A stretch of 45,593 nt of DNA, from assembly GCA_030019415.1 (NCBI GenBank), contig JASEEX010000012.1, positions 1 to 45,593 of the forward strand. Direction: 5' to 3'. Under the pieces are notes generated by a model that saw only the letters and a list, made by a program, of their open reading frames with translations, searched no databases and was not told where the DNA came from. Position 1 is the first letter of the stretch. Every line of letters starts with the position of its first letter. Origin of the DNA: Thermodesulfovibrionales bacterium. GTDB lineage: Bacteria > Nitrospirota > Thermodesulfovibrionia > Thermodesulfovibrionales > SM23-35. Below are positions 26,340-35,093 of this stretch, piece after piece. The position numbers and the translations under genes are program-made.

Positions 26340-26622
26340 ATGGCAGTTAAGGTAAGGATTCCGACACCTCTTCAGAGGTTGACACAGGGACAGGAAGAGA
26401 TAGAGGGTAGACCAGGGACAGTAATAGCCCTTATCAATGATCTTGATAAGACTTGATAAGAGATTTCCAGGAATAGGCGAGAGGATTTCTGAGGCAGGGA
26501 AGATAAGAAAGTTTGTGAATATCTATGTAAACGAGGAGGACGTAAGATTTCTAAGGGCTGAGGAGACAGAAGTTAAAGACGGAGACGAGGTATCAATTGT
26601 ACCCGCTATTGCAGGTGGGTAA
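26340..26622 (+). pseudogene. MoaD/ThiS-like sulfur carrier broken by a 10-bp tandem duplication
   Basis: The first frame starts at ATG 26340 (ribosome site GAGGAGG) and stops at 26454-26456 after 38 residues; the rest of the protein is in another frame up to 26622. The break is exactly a duplicated CTTGATAAGA (26442-26451 and 26452-26461). With one copy, the two parts join into a MoaD/ThiS-fold protein of about 90 residues ending in IAGG, the Gly-Gly tail that is thiolated in this family. The carrier may serve homocysteine/methionine sulfur transfer, judging from the NIL gene next to it. The duplication may be a recent mutation, a reversible switch or an assembly error. Confidence 0.85.
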
Positions 26623-26631
26623 GGAGGGACT

Positions 26632-26868
26632 ATGAAGAAACGGGTAAAATTGACTTTTCCGCAGCACTTAATTAAGGAGCCTGTTATCTTTACAATGGCT
26701 AAGAAATATGATGTGATGCCGAACATCAGAAGGGCAAGGGTCACAGAAACGGTTGGTGAGATGGTCCTCGAGCTTGAAGGAACAGGGGAAAACCTCGAGA
26801 AAGGGATACAGTCCCTCAGGGATCAAGGGGTTGAGGTAGAACTTGTTGAAGGAGACATCATTGAGTAA
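26632..26868 (+). CDS. NIL-domain protein
   Basis: The 78-residue product is a single NIL domain, a small ferredoxin-like fold first seen at the C terminus of methionine importers. The KRVKLTFPQHLIKEPVIF start and the central MVLELEGTGENLEKGI block are typical. In methanogens and sulfate reducers NIL proteins are linked to homocysteine synthesis from aspartate semialdehyde and sulfide; the neighbours hom, thrC and a MoaD-like carrier fit that here. It lies 9 bp after the broken carrier gene, with its own ribosome site (AAGGAGGG). Confidence 0.88.
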   Translation: MKKRVKLTFPQHLIKEPVIFTMAKKYDVMPNIRRARVTETVGEMVLELEGTGENLEKGIQSLRDQGVEVELVEGDIIE

Positions 26869-26899
26869 AAAATCGTCTTTTGACGTTATGTGACTAACT

Positions 26900-27045
26900 A
26901 AAATAACCAATAACCAAATTACAATTACCAAATAATAACCAATCACCAAACCTGTCCTGACGACAGGTCAGGATTCCAATAATCAGTCACTGGTTATTGG
27001 TAATTGGAATTTATTTGGTGTTTGGTTATTGATTATTGATTATGG
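26900..27045. repeat. Long inverted repeat of 7-bp words with a central hairpin
   Basis: The left arm (26900-26950) consists of CA-rich words such as AATAACC and AATTACC. A hairpin CCTGTC-CTGAC-GACAGG with GTCAGG follows (26951-26972). The right arm carries TG-rich complements (TTATTGG, TAATTGG, TGTTTGG, TTATTGA twice). It fills most of the gap before the second thrC and shares words with the repeat at 13191-13328. Confidence 0.85.
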
Positions 27046-27096
27046 GGTCACGTGACAAGAATTCGTCATGAGGCATGAATAATTTTGAGAGATGAT

Positions 27097-28188
27097 ATGA
27101 AAGTAGGAGAATGTAAGGGCATAAGGTTTCCGTGGAGAGGTATCATTGAAGAGTATCGAGAATTTTTCCCCGTAATGGAAAAGACACCAATTGTTACCCT
27201 GAAGGAGGGAAACACACCTCTGATAAAGGCAGAGAACCTGAAGAAGAAATTAGGTATAGACCTCGAGCTTTATTTTAAATTTGACGGTGCAAACCCCACG
27301 GGATCTTTTAAGGATAGAGGGATGACCCTTGCGCTTTCGAAGGCGATGGAGGAAGATTCGAAGGCAGTTATCTGTGCTTCAACTGGTAATACTTCAGCAT
27401 CCGCATCGGCTTATGCTGCCAAGGCTGGTATCAAGGCTATAGTTCTGATTCCAGAAGGAAAGATTGCCCTCGGAAAACTTGCCCAGGCCCTTGTACACAG
27501 AGCACATGTTATTCAGATAACGGGAAACTTTGATGAGGCATTGAATATTGTTAAGGCCCTCGTAGAGAAATATCCTATAACCTTGGTGAATTCTATAAAC
27601 CCCTACAGGCTTGAAGGGCAAAAATCCGCAGCCTTTGAGATCTGCGACCAGCTCGGTTTTCCACCTAAATTCCATGCTCTGCCTGTAGGCAATGCAGGAA
27701 ATATAACTGCCTGCTGGAAGGGATACAAAGAATACAAGAGGGCTGAGAAGATTACTTCTTTACCGATAATGCTTGGATTCCAGGCAGCAGGGGCTGCACC
27801 TATTGTACGCGGTAGACCCATAAAAAACCCCGAGACTATTGCTACAGCGATCAGGATTGGAAATCCTGCAAACTGGAAAGGGGCGATCGAGTCGAGGGAT
27901 GAATCTGGTGGCAGGATCGAGGCAGTAACTGATGATGAGATACTTAATGCTTATACCCTCATTGCGTCTGTAGAGGGCATTTTCTGTGAGCCTGCATCTG
28001 CTGCTTCCCTTGCCGGTGTGATGAAATTGTATAAAGAGAATTATTTCAGGGCGGGCGACTGTGTTGTCTGCACACTTACAGGTAATGGGCTTAAGGACGC
28101 TGATGTTGTTTTTAAGGTTTTAAAGGAACCGCTTAAGGTTAAGGCTGACATACAGGCCGTAGTGAAGGCATTAGAGGGGATTATATGA
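27097..28188 (+). CDS. Second threonine synthase-like protein
   Basis: This 363-residue PLP protein is the shorter ThrC type without the zinc-finger N terminus. It has EGNTPLIKAENLKKKLG (about residues 31-47), the PLP lysine in GSFKDRGMTLA (about 69-79), CASTGNTSASASAYA (about 93-107) and the LTGNGLKD end block. The start is set at ATG 27097; the open frame extends four codons upstream to a TTG. It overlaps the apgM-like gene by 4 bp (ATGA). With two ThrC paralogues so close, one may be the true threonine synthase and the other may act on a related phosphorylated substrate. Confidence 0.9.
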   Translation: MKVGECKGIRFPWRGIIEEYREFFPVMEKTPIVTLKEGNTPLIKAENLKKKLGIDLELYFKFDGANPTGSFKDRGMTLALSKAMEEDSKAVICASTGNTSASASAYAAKAGIKAIVLIPEGKIALGKLAQALVHRAHVIQITGNFDEALNIVKALVEKYPITLVNSINPYRLEGQKSAAFEICDQLGFPPKFHALPVGNAGNITACWKGYKEYKRAEKITSLPIMLGFQAAGAAPIVRGRPIKNPETIATAIRIGNPANWKGAIESRDESGGRIEAVTDDEILNAYTLIASVEGIFCEPASAASLAGVMKLYKENYFRAGDCVVCTLTGNGLKDADVVFKVLKEPLKVKADIQAVVKALEGII

Positions 28189-29396
28189 AATACGTTGTTA
28201 TTATTGGTGACGGTATGGCAGACAGACCTATAAAAGAACTTGGTGGAAAAACGCCTCTTCAGAAGGCCTTCACTCCCAATATGGATAAGCTTGCACGTGA
28301 GGGGATAATAGGTAAGGTCAGGACCATACCACAGGATTTTTATTCTGGCTCAGACATCGCGAATCTGAGTATCCTCGGTTATAACCCCTTAGAGTTTTAT
28401 ACAGGTAGGGCCCCCTTTGAGGCAGCCAGTATCGGGATAAGACTCGAAGAAGATGATGTACCCTTCAGGTGCAACCTGGTTACCCTCAGATTTAACAGAT
28501 ACAAGACAAGGGCCATTATGGAAGACTACAGCAGTGGCCATATAACAACAGAGGAAGCAAAGGAACTTATCTATGAAATCGACAGAGAGCTCGGCTCAGA
28601 AAACATCCGTTTCTATCCAGGGGTGAGTTATAGGCATCTTATGGTCTGGTCTGGAGGCAAAGCGGATATTGAATGCATTCCACCTCATGATATTATCGGT
28701 AAGGATATAGCAGATTACCTACCTACTGGAAATGGAGAGGACGTGTTGAGAAGGATAATGCTCAGATCAACGGGGACACTCGAAAGACATCCTGTTAACA
28801 AGGAGAGGGTAAGAAAAGGCAAAAAACCCGCCAACAGCATCTGGCTATGGGGGCAGGGGAAAAAGCCGGCGCTTCCGGCCTTCAGACAGAAATATTCCCT
28901 TAATGGTGCACTTGTCTCTGCTGTTGACCTTATCAGGGGGCTTGGCATATATGCTGGATTTGAGATACTCGAGGTCCCGGGTATTACAGGATATTTAGAT
29001 ACTGACTATGTTGGAAAGGCAGAGGCATCTCTGAGAGCTCTCGAGAGGGTTGACCTTGTCTATATACATGTTGAAGCCCCTGATGAGGCAGGCCATTCTG
29101 GTAATTATAAGGATAAGATAAAGACAATAGAGGATTTTGATGCCCTCGTGGTTGGCACAGTCATGAAAGGATTAGAAAAGTTTAAGGAGTATCGAGTCCT
29201 TCTGATGCCTGACCATGCGACACCGATAGAGATCAGGACTCACACGGATGAACCTGTTCCATTTGCAATATTTGACAGCAGGCTAAAGATACATAATGAG
29301 GGTGCCGCCTTTGATGAGACACTCCTCGAAAGGGAGGATATAATTAATTTCGAGGAGGGTTATAAATTGATGGATTATTTCATCAAAGCTAAGTGA
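28185..29396 (+). CDS. apgM: Archaeal-type cofactor-independent phosphoglycerate mutase or homoserine kinase analogue
   Basis: The 403-residue product belongs to the alkaline phosphatase superfamily, ApgM group. Metal-binding and active-site parts are visible: VVIIGDGMADRP (about residues 4-15), GSDIANLSILGYNP (about 55-68, with the nucleophilic serine), VHVEAPDEAGHSG-like segment (about 291-303) and MPDHATPIEIRTH. Members beside thrC have been annotated as a predicted functional analogue of homoserine kinase. No GHMP-type thrB is in this block, which otherwise holds lysC, hom and thrC. The call between mutase and kinase cannot be made from sequence. Confidence 0.88.
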   Translation: MKYVVIIGDGMADRPIKELGGKTPLQKAFTPNMDKLAREGIIGKVRTIPQDFYSGSDIANLSILGYNPLEFYTGRAPFEAASIGIRLEEDDVPFRCNLVTLRFNRYKTRAIMEDYSSGHITTEEAKELIYEIDRELGSENIRFYPGVSYRHLMVWSGGKADIECIPPHDIIGKDIADYLPTGNGEDVLRRIMLRSTGTLERHPVNKERVRKGKKPANSIWLWGQGKKPALPAFRQKYSLNGALVSAVDLIRGLGIYAGFEILEVPGITGYLDTDYVGKAEASLRALERVDLVYIHVEAPDEAGHSGNYKDKIKTIEDFDALVVGTVMKGLEKFKEYRVLLMPDHATPIEIRTHTDEPVPFAIFDSRLKIHNEGAAFDETLLEREDIINFEEGYKLMDYFIKAK

Positions 29397-29462
29397 TGCC
29401 TTGGAAAATTTTCCTTTCTTCCCGCAATGAGCAGATAACTGCTGTAAATATGCGGTTAGGTC

Positions 29463-29913
29463 TTATGTTATAGAAAATATAGGGACACTTCCCATGTTAT
29501 TTCTTCCTCCTCTTTCTCCCTGTCTTGCTGGTTTGTATTTTCTCCAATATTCTCTTATAATTTCTAATGCCTTCCCGGAAAGCAATGTATATCTATCCTT
29601 TCTCCCCTTCGCCCCTTTGACATGGAGAAGCATCCTTTTGCTGTCTATGTCTTCAGGTTTTAATCTGACCACCTCTCCAACTCTCAATCCTGCTGAATAA
29701 ACCAGCATGAGGATTGCCCTGTGCTTTACATTATCCACCAATGAGAGAATCTTTGCAACTTCTTCTTTGCTTAAAACTACTGGTAACTTTTTTATCTTTT
29801 CTGGGACGCTTAATCTCGTATAAAAACTTCTTCTTTGGCATTATTCCGCAATAAAACTTCAGGGCGTTTATGGCTTGGTTCAGTGGGTCTTCAATGGATT
29901 TGACCTTCGCAAC
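29463..29913 (-). pseudogene. Decayed tyrosine recombinase (XerD/IntI-like) fragment
   Basis: The minus strand encodes an integrase core, MLVYSAGLRVGEVVRLKPED and VKGAKGRKDRYT, including the first catalytic arginine. Upstream, NQAINALKFYCGIMPKKKF continues the protein but in another frame; the break falls at a run of six A (near RKDKK / LPVVLSKEE). The C-terminal His-x-x-Arg and Tyr parts are missing, and the N terminus ends at a palindromic repeat near 29920. It is inactive: at least one frameshift plus truncation at both ends. Confidence 0.85.
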
Positions 29914-29930
29914 AGACTGAGGGTCGTTCT

Positions 29931-30014
29931 GACTGCAAAGCAGTCATCCTGAGGGCAACGCCTGAAGGATCTCAATGTCATTCTTCGTCCGCCTCTGGCG
30001 GACTCAGAATGACA
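29931..30014. repeat. Cluster of palindromes before lysC
   Basis: GACTGC-AAA-GCAGTC (29931-29945) is followed by a compound hairpin, TGTCATTCT (29976-29984) with AGAATGACA (30006-30014), enclosing GTCCGCC-TCT-GGCGGAC (29987-30003). This lies between the integrase remnant and lysC. The TCCGCC core recurs in purL and lgt. Confidence 0.8.
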
Positions 30015-30118
30015 CGAAGTGTCAGATTGCCACGTACCCTTTTGGGCTCTATACCGAGAGCAAAGGGTTTGAGATTGTTTATTTTTACATGTTATATTAC
30101 AAAAGAGGTCTTAGGTTA

Positions 30119-31339
30119 ATGCTCATTGTACAGAAATATGGTGGTACATCTGTTGCGAATGTAGAGAGGATTAAAGCTGTTGCAAAGCGTGTGGTACGGG
30201 CAGCCAAAGAAGGCCACAGGCTTGTGGTCGTGATCTCTGCCATGGCGGGAGAGACAGACAAGCTCATTAACCTTGCTCATCAGGTTTCACCAAATCCCGG
30301 TGAAAGGGAACTGGACATGCTCCTCTCCTCAGGCGAAAGGATTACCAGTGCTTTAACGGTAATGGCTATTGAAGATCTTGGATACAGGGCAAGGTCACTC
30401 ACGGGGAGGCAGGCAGGAATAATAACAGATGCGGTACATACTAAAGCAAGTATAGAGATGATAAGAAGCGACAGGATGAGAAAGGTACTCGACGATGGTT
30501 ATATTGCGGTGGTTGCCGGATTTCAGGGAATCACAGAGGACGAAGACGTAACGACCCTCGGGAGAGGCGGGTCTGACCTCTCGGCAGTCGCAATAGCGTC
30601 AGCATTAAATGCGAATTTATGCGAGATCTATACCGATGTTGATGGCGTTTATACCACAGATCCTAATATCGTGCCTGAGGCAAGAAAACTCGACAAGGTC
30701 TCCTATGAAGAGATGATGGAACTCGCAAGCCTCGGTGCAAAGGTGCTACAGACAAGGTCTGTTGAGTTTGCTATGAAATACGGTGTCCCTGTTGTTGTCA
30801 GATCAAGTTTCAATGAAAACCCAGGAACTCTGGTTACCAAGGAGGACGAAGATATGGAAAAGGTCACAGTGTCAGGGGTTGCCTATGACAAGAATCAGGC
30901 AAAGATCACCATAATGGGGGTCCCTGATAGGCCTGGTATCGCTGCTAAACTCTTTAAAGGAATTGCAGATGCCAATATAGTGGTAGATATGATCGTTCAG
31001 AATGTGAGCAGTGATGGAAAGGCAACGGACATCTCATTTACAGTGCCCAGAACAGACAGCAAAAAGGCACTCAAATTGACAGAGGAGATTTCGAAAGAGC
31101 TAAATGCAAGGGGCGTTAACCTCAAAGAAGATATAGCAAAGGTCTCTATTATAGGTGTTGGCATGAGGACCCATTCTGGCGTTGCGGCAAAGATGTTCGA
31201 GACACTTGCAAAGGACAGCATAAACATCATGATGATAAGCACATCCGAGATAAAGGTCTCTTGCGTTATTGAGGCAAAATATACAGAGCTTGCCGTAAGA
31301 GTACTTCATGATGCCTTTGGGTTGGCAGAAAGCAAATAA
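30119..31339 (+). CDS. lysC: Aspartate kinase
   Basis: LysC phosphorylates aspartate, the first step to lysine, threonine and methionine. The start is set at ATG 30119 (GAGG about 10 bases upstream), giving [12 protein letters not shown] and 406 residues, the usual length; the open frame extends 48 codons upstream through repeat DNA with no similarity to the family. The kinase core has [10 protein letters not shown] and [14 protein letters not shown] (about residues 145-158), and two C-terminal ACT domains (about 265-400) suggest feedback control by lysine or threonine. cimA follows after 3 bp. Confidence 0.97.
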   Translation: MLIVQKYGGTSVANVERIKAVAKRVVRAAKEGHRLVVVISAMAGETDKLINLAHQVSPNPGERELDMLLSSGERITSALTVMAIEDLGYRARSLTGRQAGIITDAVHTKASIEMIRSDRMRKVLDDGYIAVVAGFQGITEDEDVTTLGRGGSDLSAVAIASALNANLCEIYTDVDGVYTTDPNIVPEARKLDKVSYEEMMELASLGAKVLQTRSVEFAMKYGVPVVVRSSFNENPGTLVTKEDEDMEKVTVSGVAYDKNQAKITIMGVPDRPGIAAKLFKGIADANIVVDMIVQNVSSDGKATDISFTVPRTDSKKALKLTEEISKELNARGVNLKEDIAKVSIIGVGMRTHSGVAAKMFETLAKDSINIMMISTSEIKVSCVIEAKYTELAVRVLHDAFGLAESK

Positions 31340-31342
31340 TCC

Positions 31343-32917
31343 ATGCACCAGATAGAAATATACGATACGACATTGAGGGATGGGGCACAGGCAGAGGATA
31401 TATCCTTCTCTGTTGAGGACAAGCTCAGGATCACAGAGAAGCTTGATGAACTCGGCGTTCATTATATAGAGAGTGGATGGCCTGGCTCTAATCCAAAGGA
31501 TATCGAATATTTTAAAAAAGTAAAAAAACTCAGCCTCGAGAACTCTAAGGTTGTTGCCTTCGGGAGCACGCACAGGCCAAGGCACAGGGTTTATGAAGAT
31601 ACAAATATAAAGGCCCTCCTCGATTCAAAGGCAAAGATTATAACTATATTTGGAAAGACCTGGGATCTTCATGTTAAGGAGGTCCTGAAGATCTCACCCG
31701 AGGAGAATCTTGATATAATACATGATTCTGTCGCCTATCTTAAGAAGCACGTTGAGAAGGTCTTCTTCGATGCTGAACATTTCTTCGATGGTTGTAAAAG
31801 TAATCCTGATTTTGCAATAAAATGCCTTTTTGCAGCTCAAGATGCCGGCGCAGACTGTCTTGTACTCTGTGATACAAATGGAGGAACACTTCCTGATGAT
31901 GTAAAAAATATTATAAGCGACATAATGAAAAATGTGCGTACACCTCTCGGCATCCACGCACATAATGATTCAGAGTGTGCTGTTGCAAATTCAGTAATTG
32001 CAGTTGAAAGTGGTGCATCACATGTGCAGGGTACGATCAATGGACTTGGTGAAAGATGCGGTAATGCAAACCTGTGCTCAGTGATTCCTAATATCCAGGT
32101 TAAACTCGGAATGAGCTGTATTAGTGATGAACAGCTAAAGAGGCTCAGGGATGTATCGAGGTTTGTGAACGAGATAGCAAATCTCAGACATTTTAAGAGG
32201 CAGCCCTTTGTGGGAGACAGCGCCTTTGCGCATAAAGCTGGTATCCATGTCAGCGCAGTAAGGAAAAGACCGGAAACATATGAACATATAAGACCCGACC
32301 TTGTCGGTAATTCCCAGAGGGTCTTAATATCAGACCTTGCAGGCAAGAGCAATATATTAAGAAAGGCAGAGGAATTCGGAATCCACCTTGACCCTAATTC
32401 TCCTCAGGTACAGGATATAGTTACTACCTTGAAGAATCTTGAAAACGAGGGTTTCCAGTTTGAGGCGGCAGAGGCATCTTTCGAGCTCTTAATGAAAAAG
32501 TCTTTAGGTCTTCACAGAAGATTCTTTGACTTGATAGGCTTCAGGGTTATAGTTGATAAGAGAAAAGAGGGAGAGGAACCTATCAGCGAGGCGACCTTAA
32601 TGGTAAAGGTTGGTGGTCACATCGAACACACCGCAGCAACAGGAAATGGCCCTGTCAATGCGATTGACAATGCCCTGAGGAAGGCACTCGATAAGTTCTA
32701 TCCTGAATTGAAAGATGTAAGACTTCATGACTATAAAGTCCGAGTCCTCGCAGCAGGCAAAGGCACTGCTGCAAAGGTAAGGGTACTTGTTGAGTCTGGC
32801 GACTCAGAGAAGAGGTGGGGTACTGTTGGGGTCTCAGAGAATATCATCGAGGCCTCCTATCAGGCACTTGTCGATAGCATTGAGTACAAACTCCTCAAGG
32901 ACGGTACAAGCTCCTGA
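31343..32917 (+). CDS. cimA: (R)-citramalate synthase
   Basis: CimA condenses pyruvate and acetyl-CoA to citramalate, giving a threonine-independent route to 2-oxobutyrate and isoleucine. The 524-residue product has the HMG-CoA lyase-like barrel: [20 protein letters not shown] (about residues 5-24), the [13 protein letters not shown] metal-site segment (about 204-216) and [11 protein letters not shown] (about 233-243). The C-terminal LeuA-type allosteric domain (about 395-515) is present, so isoleucine feedback is likely. AlphaIPM synthase and homocitrate synthase are the alternatives, but length and N terminus favour CimA. Confidence 0.93.
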   Translation: MHQIEIYDTTLRDGAQAEDISFSVEDKLRITEKLDELGVHYIESGWPGSNPKDIEYFKKVKKLSLENSKVVAFGSTHRPRHRVYEDTNIKALLDSKAKIITIFGKTWDLHVKEVLKISPEENLDIIHDSVAYLKKHVEKVFFDAEHFFDGCKSNPDFAIKCLFAAQDAGADCLVLCDTNGGTLPDDVKNIISDIMKNVRTPLGIHAHNDSECAVANSVIAVESGASHVQGTINGLGERCGNANLCSVIPNIQVKLGMSCISDEQLKRLRDVSRFVNEIANLRHFKRQPFVGDSAFAHKAGIHVSAVRKRPETYEHIRPDLVGNSQRVLISDLAGKSNILRKAEEFGIHLDPNSPQVQDIVTTLKNLENEGFQFEAAEASFELLMKKSLGLHRRFFDLIGFRVIVDKRKEGEEPISEATLMVKVGGHIEHTAATGNGPVNAIDNALRKALDKFYPELKDVRLHDYKVRVLAAGKGTAAKVRVLVESGDSEKRWGTVGVSENIIEASYQALVDSIEYKLLKDGTSS

Positions 32918-32942
32918 GGAAAACTGTTACAATTAGTAGTCA

Positions 32943-32970
32943 CTTTTAATTTTTAATTTTTGATTTTTGA
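32943..32970. repeat. Heptanucleotide array (CTTTTAA, TTTTTAA, TTTTTGA, TTTTTGA)
   Basis: Four 7-bp units lie in the 73-bp gap between cimA and the EF-G-like gene, just before its GAGGGGG ribosome site. Confidence 0.85.
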
Positions 32971-32990
32971 TTTCAAATGAGGGGGTATCT

Positions 32991-35093
32991 ATGGCAGACC
33001 TTGAGGTGGACAAAATACGCAATATAGCAGTTATTGCACATGGAGGTGCTGGTAAGACCTCACTTGTGGAGGCTATGCTTTTTAATTCCGGCTCTATCGA
33101 CAGGCTTGGTAATGTCCAGGATGGAACCACAACAACCGATTATGAGCCGGAAGAGACAGCAAGAAAGATAACTATTTCATCATCCCTCGCATTCTGTAAC
33201 TGGAAGGGTTACAGGATTAACCTGACAGACACACCAGGCCTTATCAATTTTCTTGAAGACACGAGGGGCTGCCTCAGGGCTGTTGATGGAGCTGTTGTCA
33301 TAATTAGCGCAGTCTCGGGTGTTAAGGCAGAGACAGAGAAGATATGGAGATATGCAGATGAATTTGAGGTGCCGAGGGTTGTCTTCATAAATAAAATGGA
33401 CAGGGATATTGCAAACTTTTCGAGGGCAGTAGGAGAGATTGAAAGATCTTTTGAGACAGAGGCTATACCCCTCTATATACCCATAGGCTTAGGGGATAGT
33501 TTTACCGGCGTTATTGACCTGGTAAAGATGAAGGCCTATAAATTTCATAATGGAAAGGCAGAGGAATCTGATATATCTTCTGAAATGGTTTCAGAAGCCG
33601 AAGGATACAAGAAGAAACTTGTAGAAAAGATTGCAGAGTCTGATGACAAGCTCCTTGAGAAATACCTTGAGGGTGGAGAGCTCTCGGAGGATGAAATTAT
33701 TAAAGGTACAAGAGAGGGCGCCTTAACAGGGAGGTTCACACCTGTTACGTGTGGCTCTGCAATCAGGAATATAGCAATCCCTCAGCTTCTTGATACCGTG
33801 CTTCTCTGTCTCCCCTCACCAGTAGAAATGGCACGCCTATCACCTATTAAGGGTACAAATCCGAAGAATGGAAAGGAGATCGAGAGAAGTCCCTCAAAGA
33901 CTGAACCCCTTTCAGCATATGTGTTCAAAACTATAGCTGACCCTTACGCGGGGAGGCTATCTGTCTTCAGGGTCTATTCCGGCATACTCAGGGCTGACTC
34001 TAATATCCTGAATACGTCAACGGGTACAAAGGAAAGGGTCGGCCAGGTCTTTTATCTCATGGGCAAAAAACAGATACCAGCGCATACAATAGGGCCAGGT
34101 GAAATAGGTGCTGTGGCAAAACTCAAGGAAACATATACAGGGGATACGCTCTCTGATGAGGCGCACCCGATTGTCTTTGAAAAGGTGAAATTTGCTGAGC
34201 CTATAATTTCTTATGCAATAGCGCCTAAGAGCAAGGGAGACGAAGAAAAGGTAAGCCTGAGCCTTCACAGGATCCTCGAAGAGGACACAACATTAAGGTT
34301 TCAAAGGGATGACGAGACAAAGGAGATGCTTCTCTCAGGTATGGGGCAGGTCCACCTCGAGGTAACAATCGAGAGGCTAAAAAGGAAGTTTGGAGTAGAA
34401 GTCTTGATGAAAACTCCGAAGATCCCTTATAGAGAGACGATCAAGGCCTCAGCGAAGGCCCAGGGCAAATACAAGAAACAGTCCGGTGGTCGCGGACAGT
34501 ATGGTGATTGCCGGATAGAGATAGAGCCACTGCCGAGAGGAGGCGGATATGAGTTTATCAATAAGATTGTAGGCGGTGTAATACCTCAACAATACAGGCC
34601 AGCGGTTGAGAAGGGAATACTGGGAACAATGCGCGAAGGGGTTATAGCAGGCTACCCCATAATTGATATAAAGGTAACCCTTTATGATGGTTCCTACCAC
34701 TCAGTAGATTCATCAGAAATGGCATTCAGGATCGCAGGCTCCATGGCCCTGAAAAAGGCCTTCCAGGATGCAAAGCCTGTATTGCTTGAGCCAATAATGA
34801 AGGTTGAGGTGATAACTCCAGATGATGCCCTCGGTGCAGTAATAGGAGATCTGAACTCAAAGAGGGGCAGAGTTCAGGGAGTAGAACCACAGGCAGGTGG
34901 CAACCAGAAAATCATTTCCCTTGTCCCCATGGCCGAAATGCTCACCTATGCGAACCAGCTCCATAGTCTTACTTCAGGCAGAGGGCTTTATTCAATGGAA
35001 TTTTCATATTATGAAGAGGTGCCTCCACATATCTCACAGAAGTTAATTGCAGAGCGCGAGGCCCAGAGGAAGGAGAAGGCAGAGGAGAAGTGA
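32991..35093 (+). CDS. EF-G-like translational GTPase (EF-G II type)
   Basis: The 700-residue product has the domain order of elongation factor G: GTPase (about 1-275), then domains II-V. G1 is AHGGAGKTS (about 16-24) and G4 is NKMD (134-137). The G3 motif reads DTPGL (80-84) instead of the usual DTPGH, so the catalytic histidine is missing, and G1 lacks the AHVDAGKTT form. Both mark the paralogous EF-G II group, whose role is less clear than that of canonical EF-G. The start is at ATG 32991 with GAGGGGG upstream; the frame opens 8 codons earlier. It overlaps ileS by 4 bp (GTGA). Confidence 0.9.
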   Translation: MADLEVDKIRNIAVIAHGGAGKTSLVEAMLFNSGSIDRLGNVQDGTTTTDYEPEETARKITISSSLAFCNWKGYRINLTDTPGLINFLEDTRGCLRAVDGAVVIISAVSGVKAETEKIWRYADEFEVPRVVFINKMDRDIANFSRAVGEIERSFETEAIPLYIPIGLGDSFTGVIDLVKMKAYKFHNGKAEESDISSEMVSEAEGYKKKLVEKIAESDDKLLEKYLEGGELSEDEIIKGTREGALTGRFTPVTCGSAIRNIAIPQLLDTVLLCLPSPVEMARLSPIKGTNPKNGKEIERSPSKTEPLSAYVFKTIADPYAGRLSVFRVYSGILRADSNILNTSTGTKERVGQVFYLMGKKQIPAHTIGPGEIGAVAKLKETYTGDTLSDEAHPIVFEKVKFAEPIISYAIAPKSKGDEEKVSLSLHRILEEDTTLRFQRDDETKEMLLSGMGQVHLEVTIERLKRKFGVEVLMKTPKIPYRETIKASAKAQGKYKKQSGGRGQYGDCRIEIEPLPRGGGYEFINKIVGGVIPQQYRPAVEKGILGTMREGVIAGYPIIDIKVTLYDGSYHSVDSSEMAFRIAGSMALKKAFQDAKPVLLEPIMKVEVITPDDALGAVIGDLNSKRGRVQGVEPQAGGNQKIISLVPMAEMLTYANQLHSLTSGRGLYSMEFSYYEEVPPHISQKLIAEREAQRKEKAEEK

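Noticed and set aside
29860-29913. Programmed frameshift in the integrase
   Set aside because: The run of six A needs a +1 shift, not the -1 shift typical of A6G sites, and the protein is truncated at both ends, so decay is more likely.
29975-30118. N-terminal extension of lysC
   Set aside because: The upstream frame runs through palindromic repeat DNA and does not resemble aspartate kinases; ATG 30119 has a ribosome site and gives the normal N terminus.
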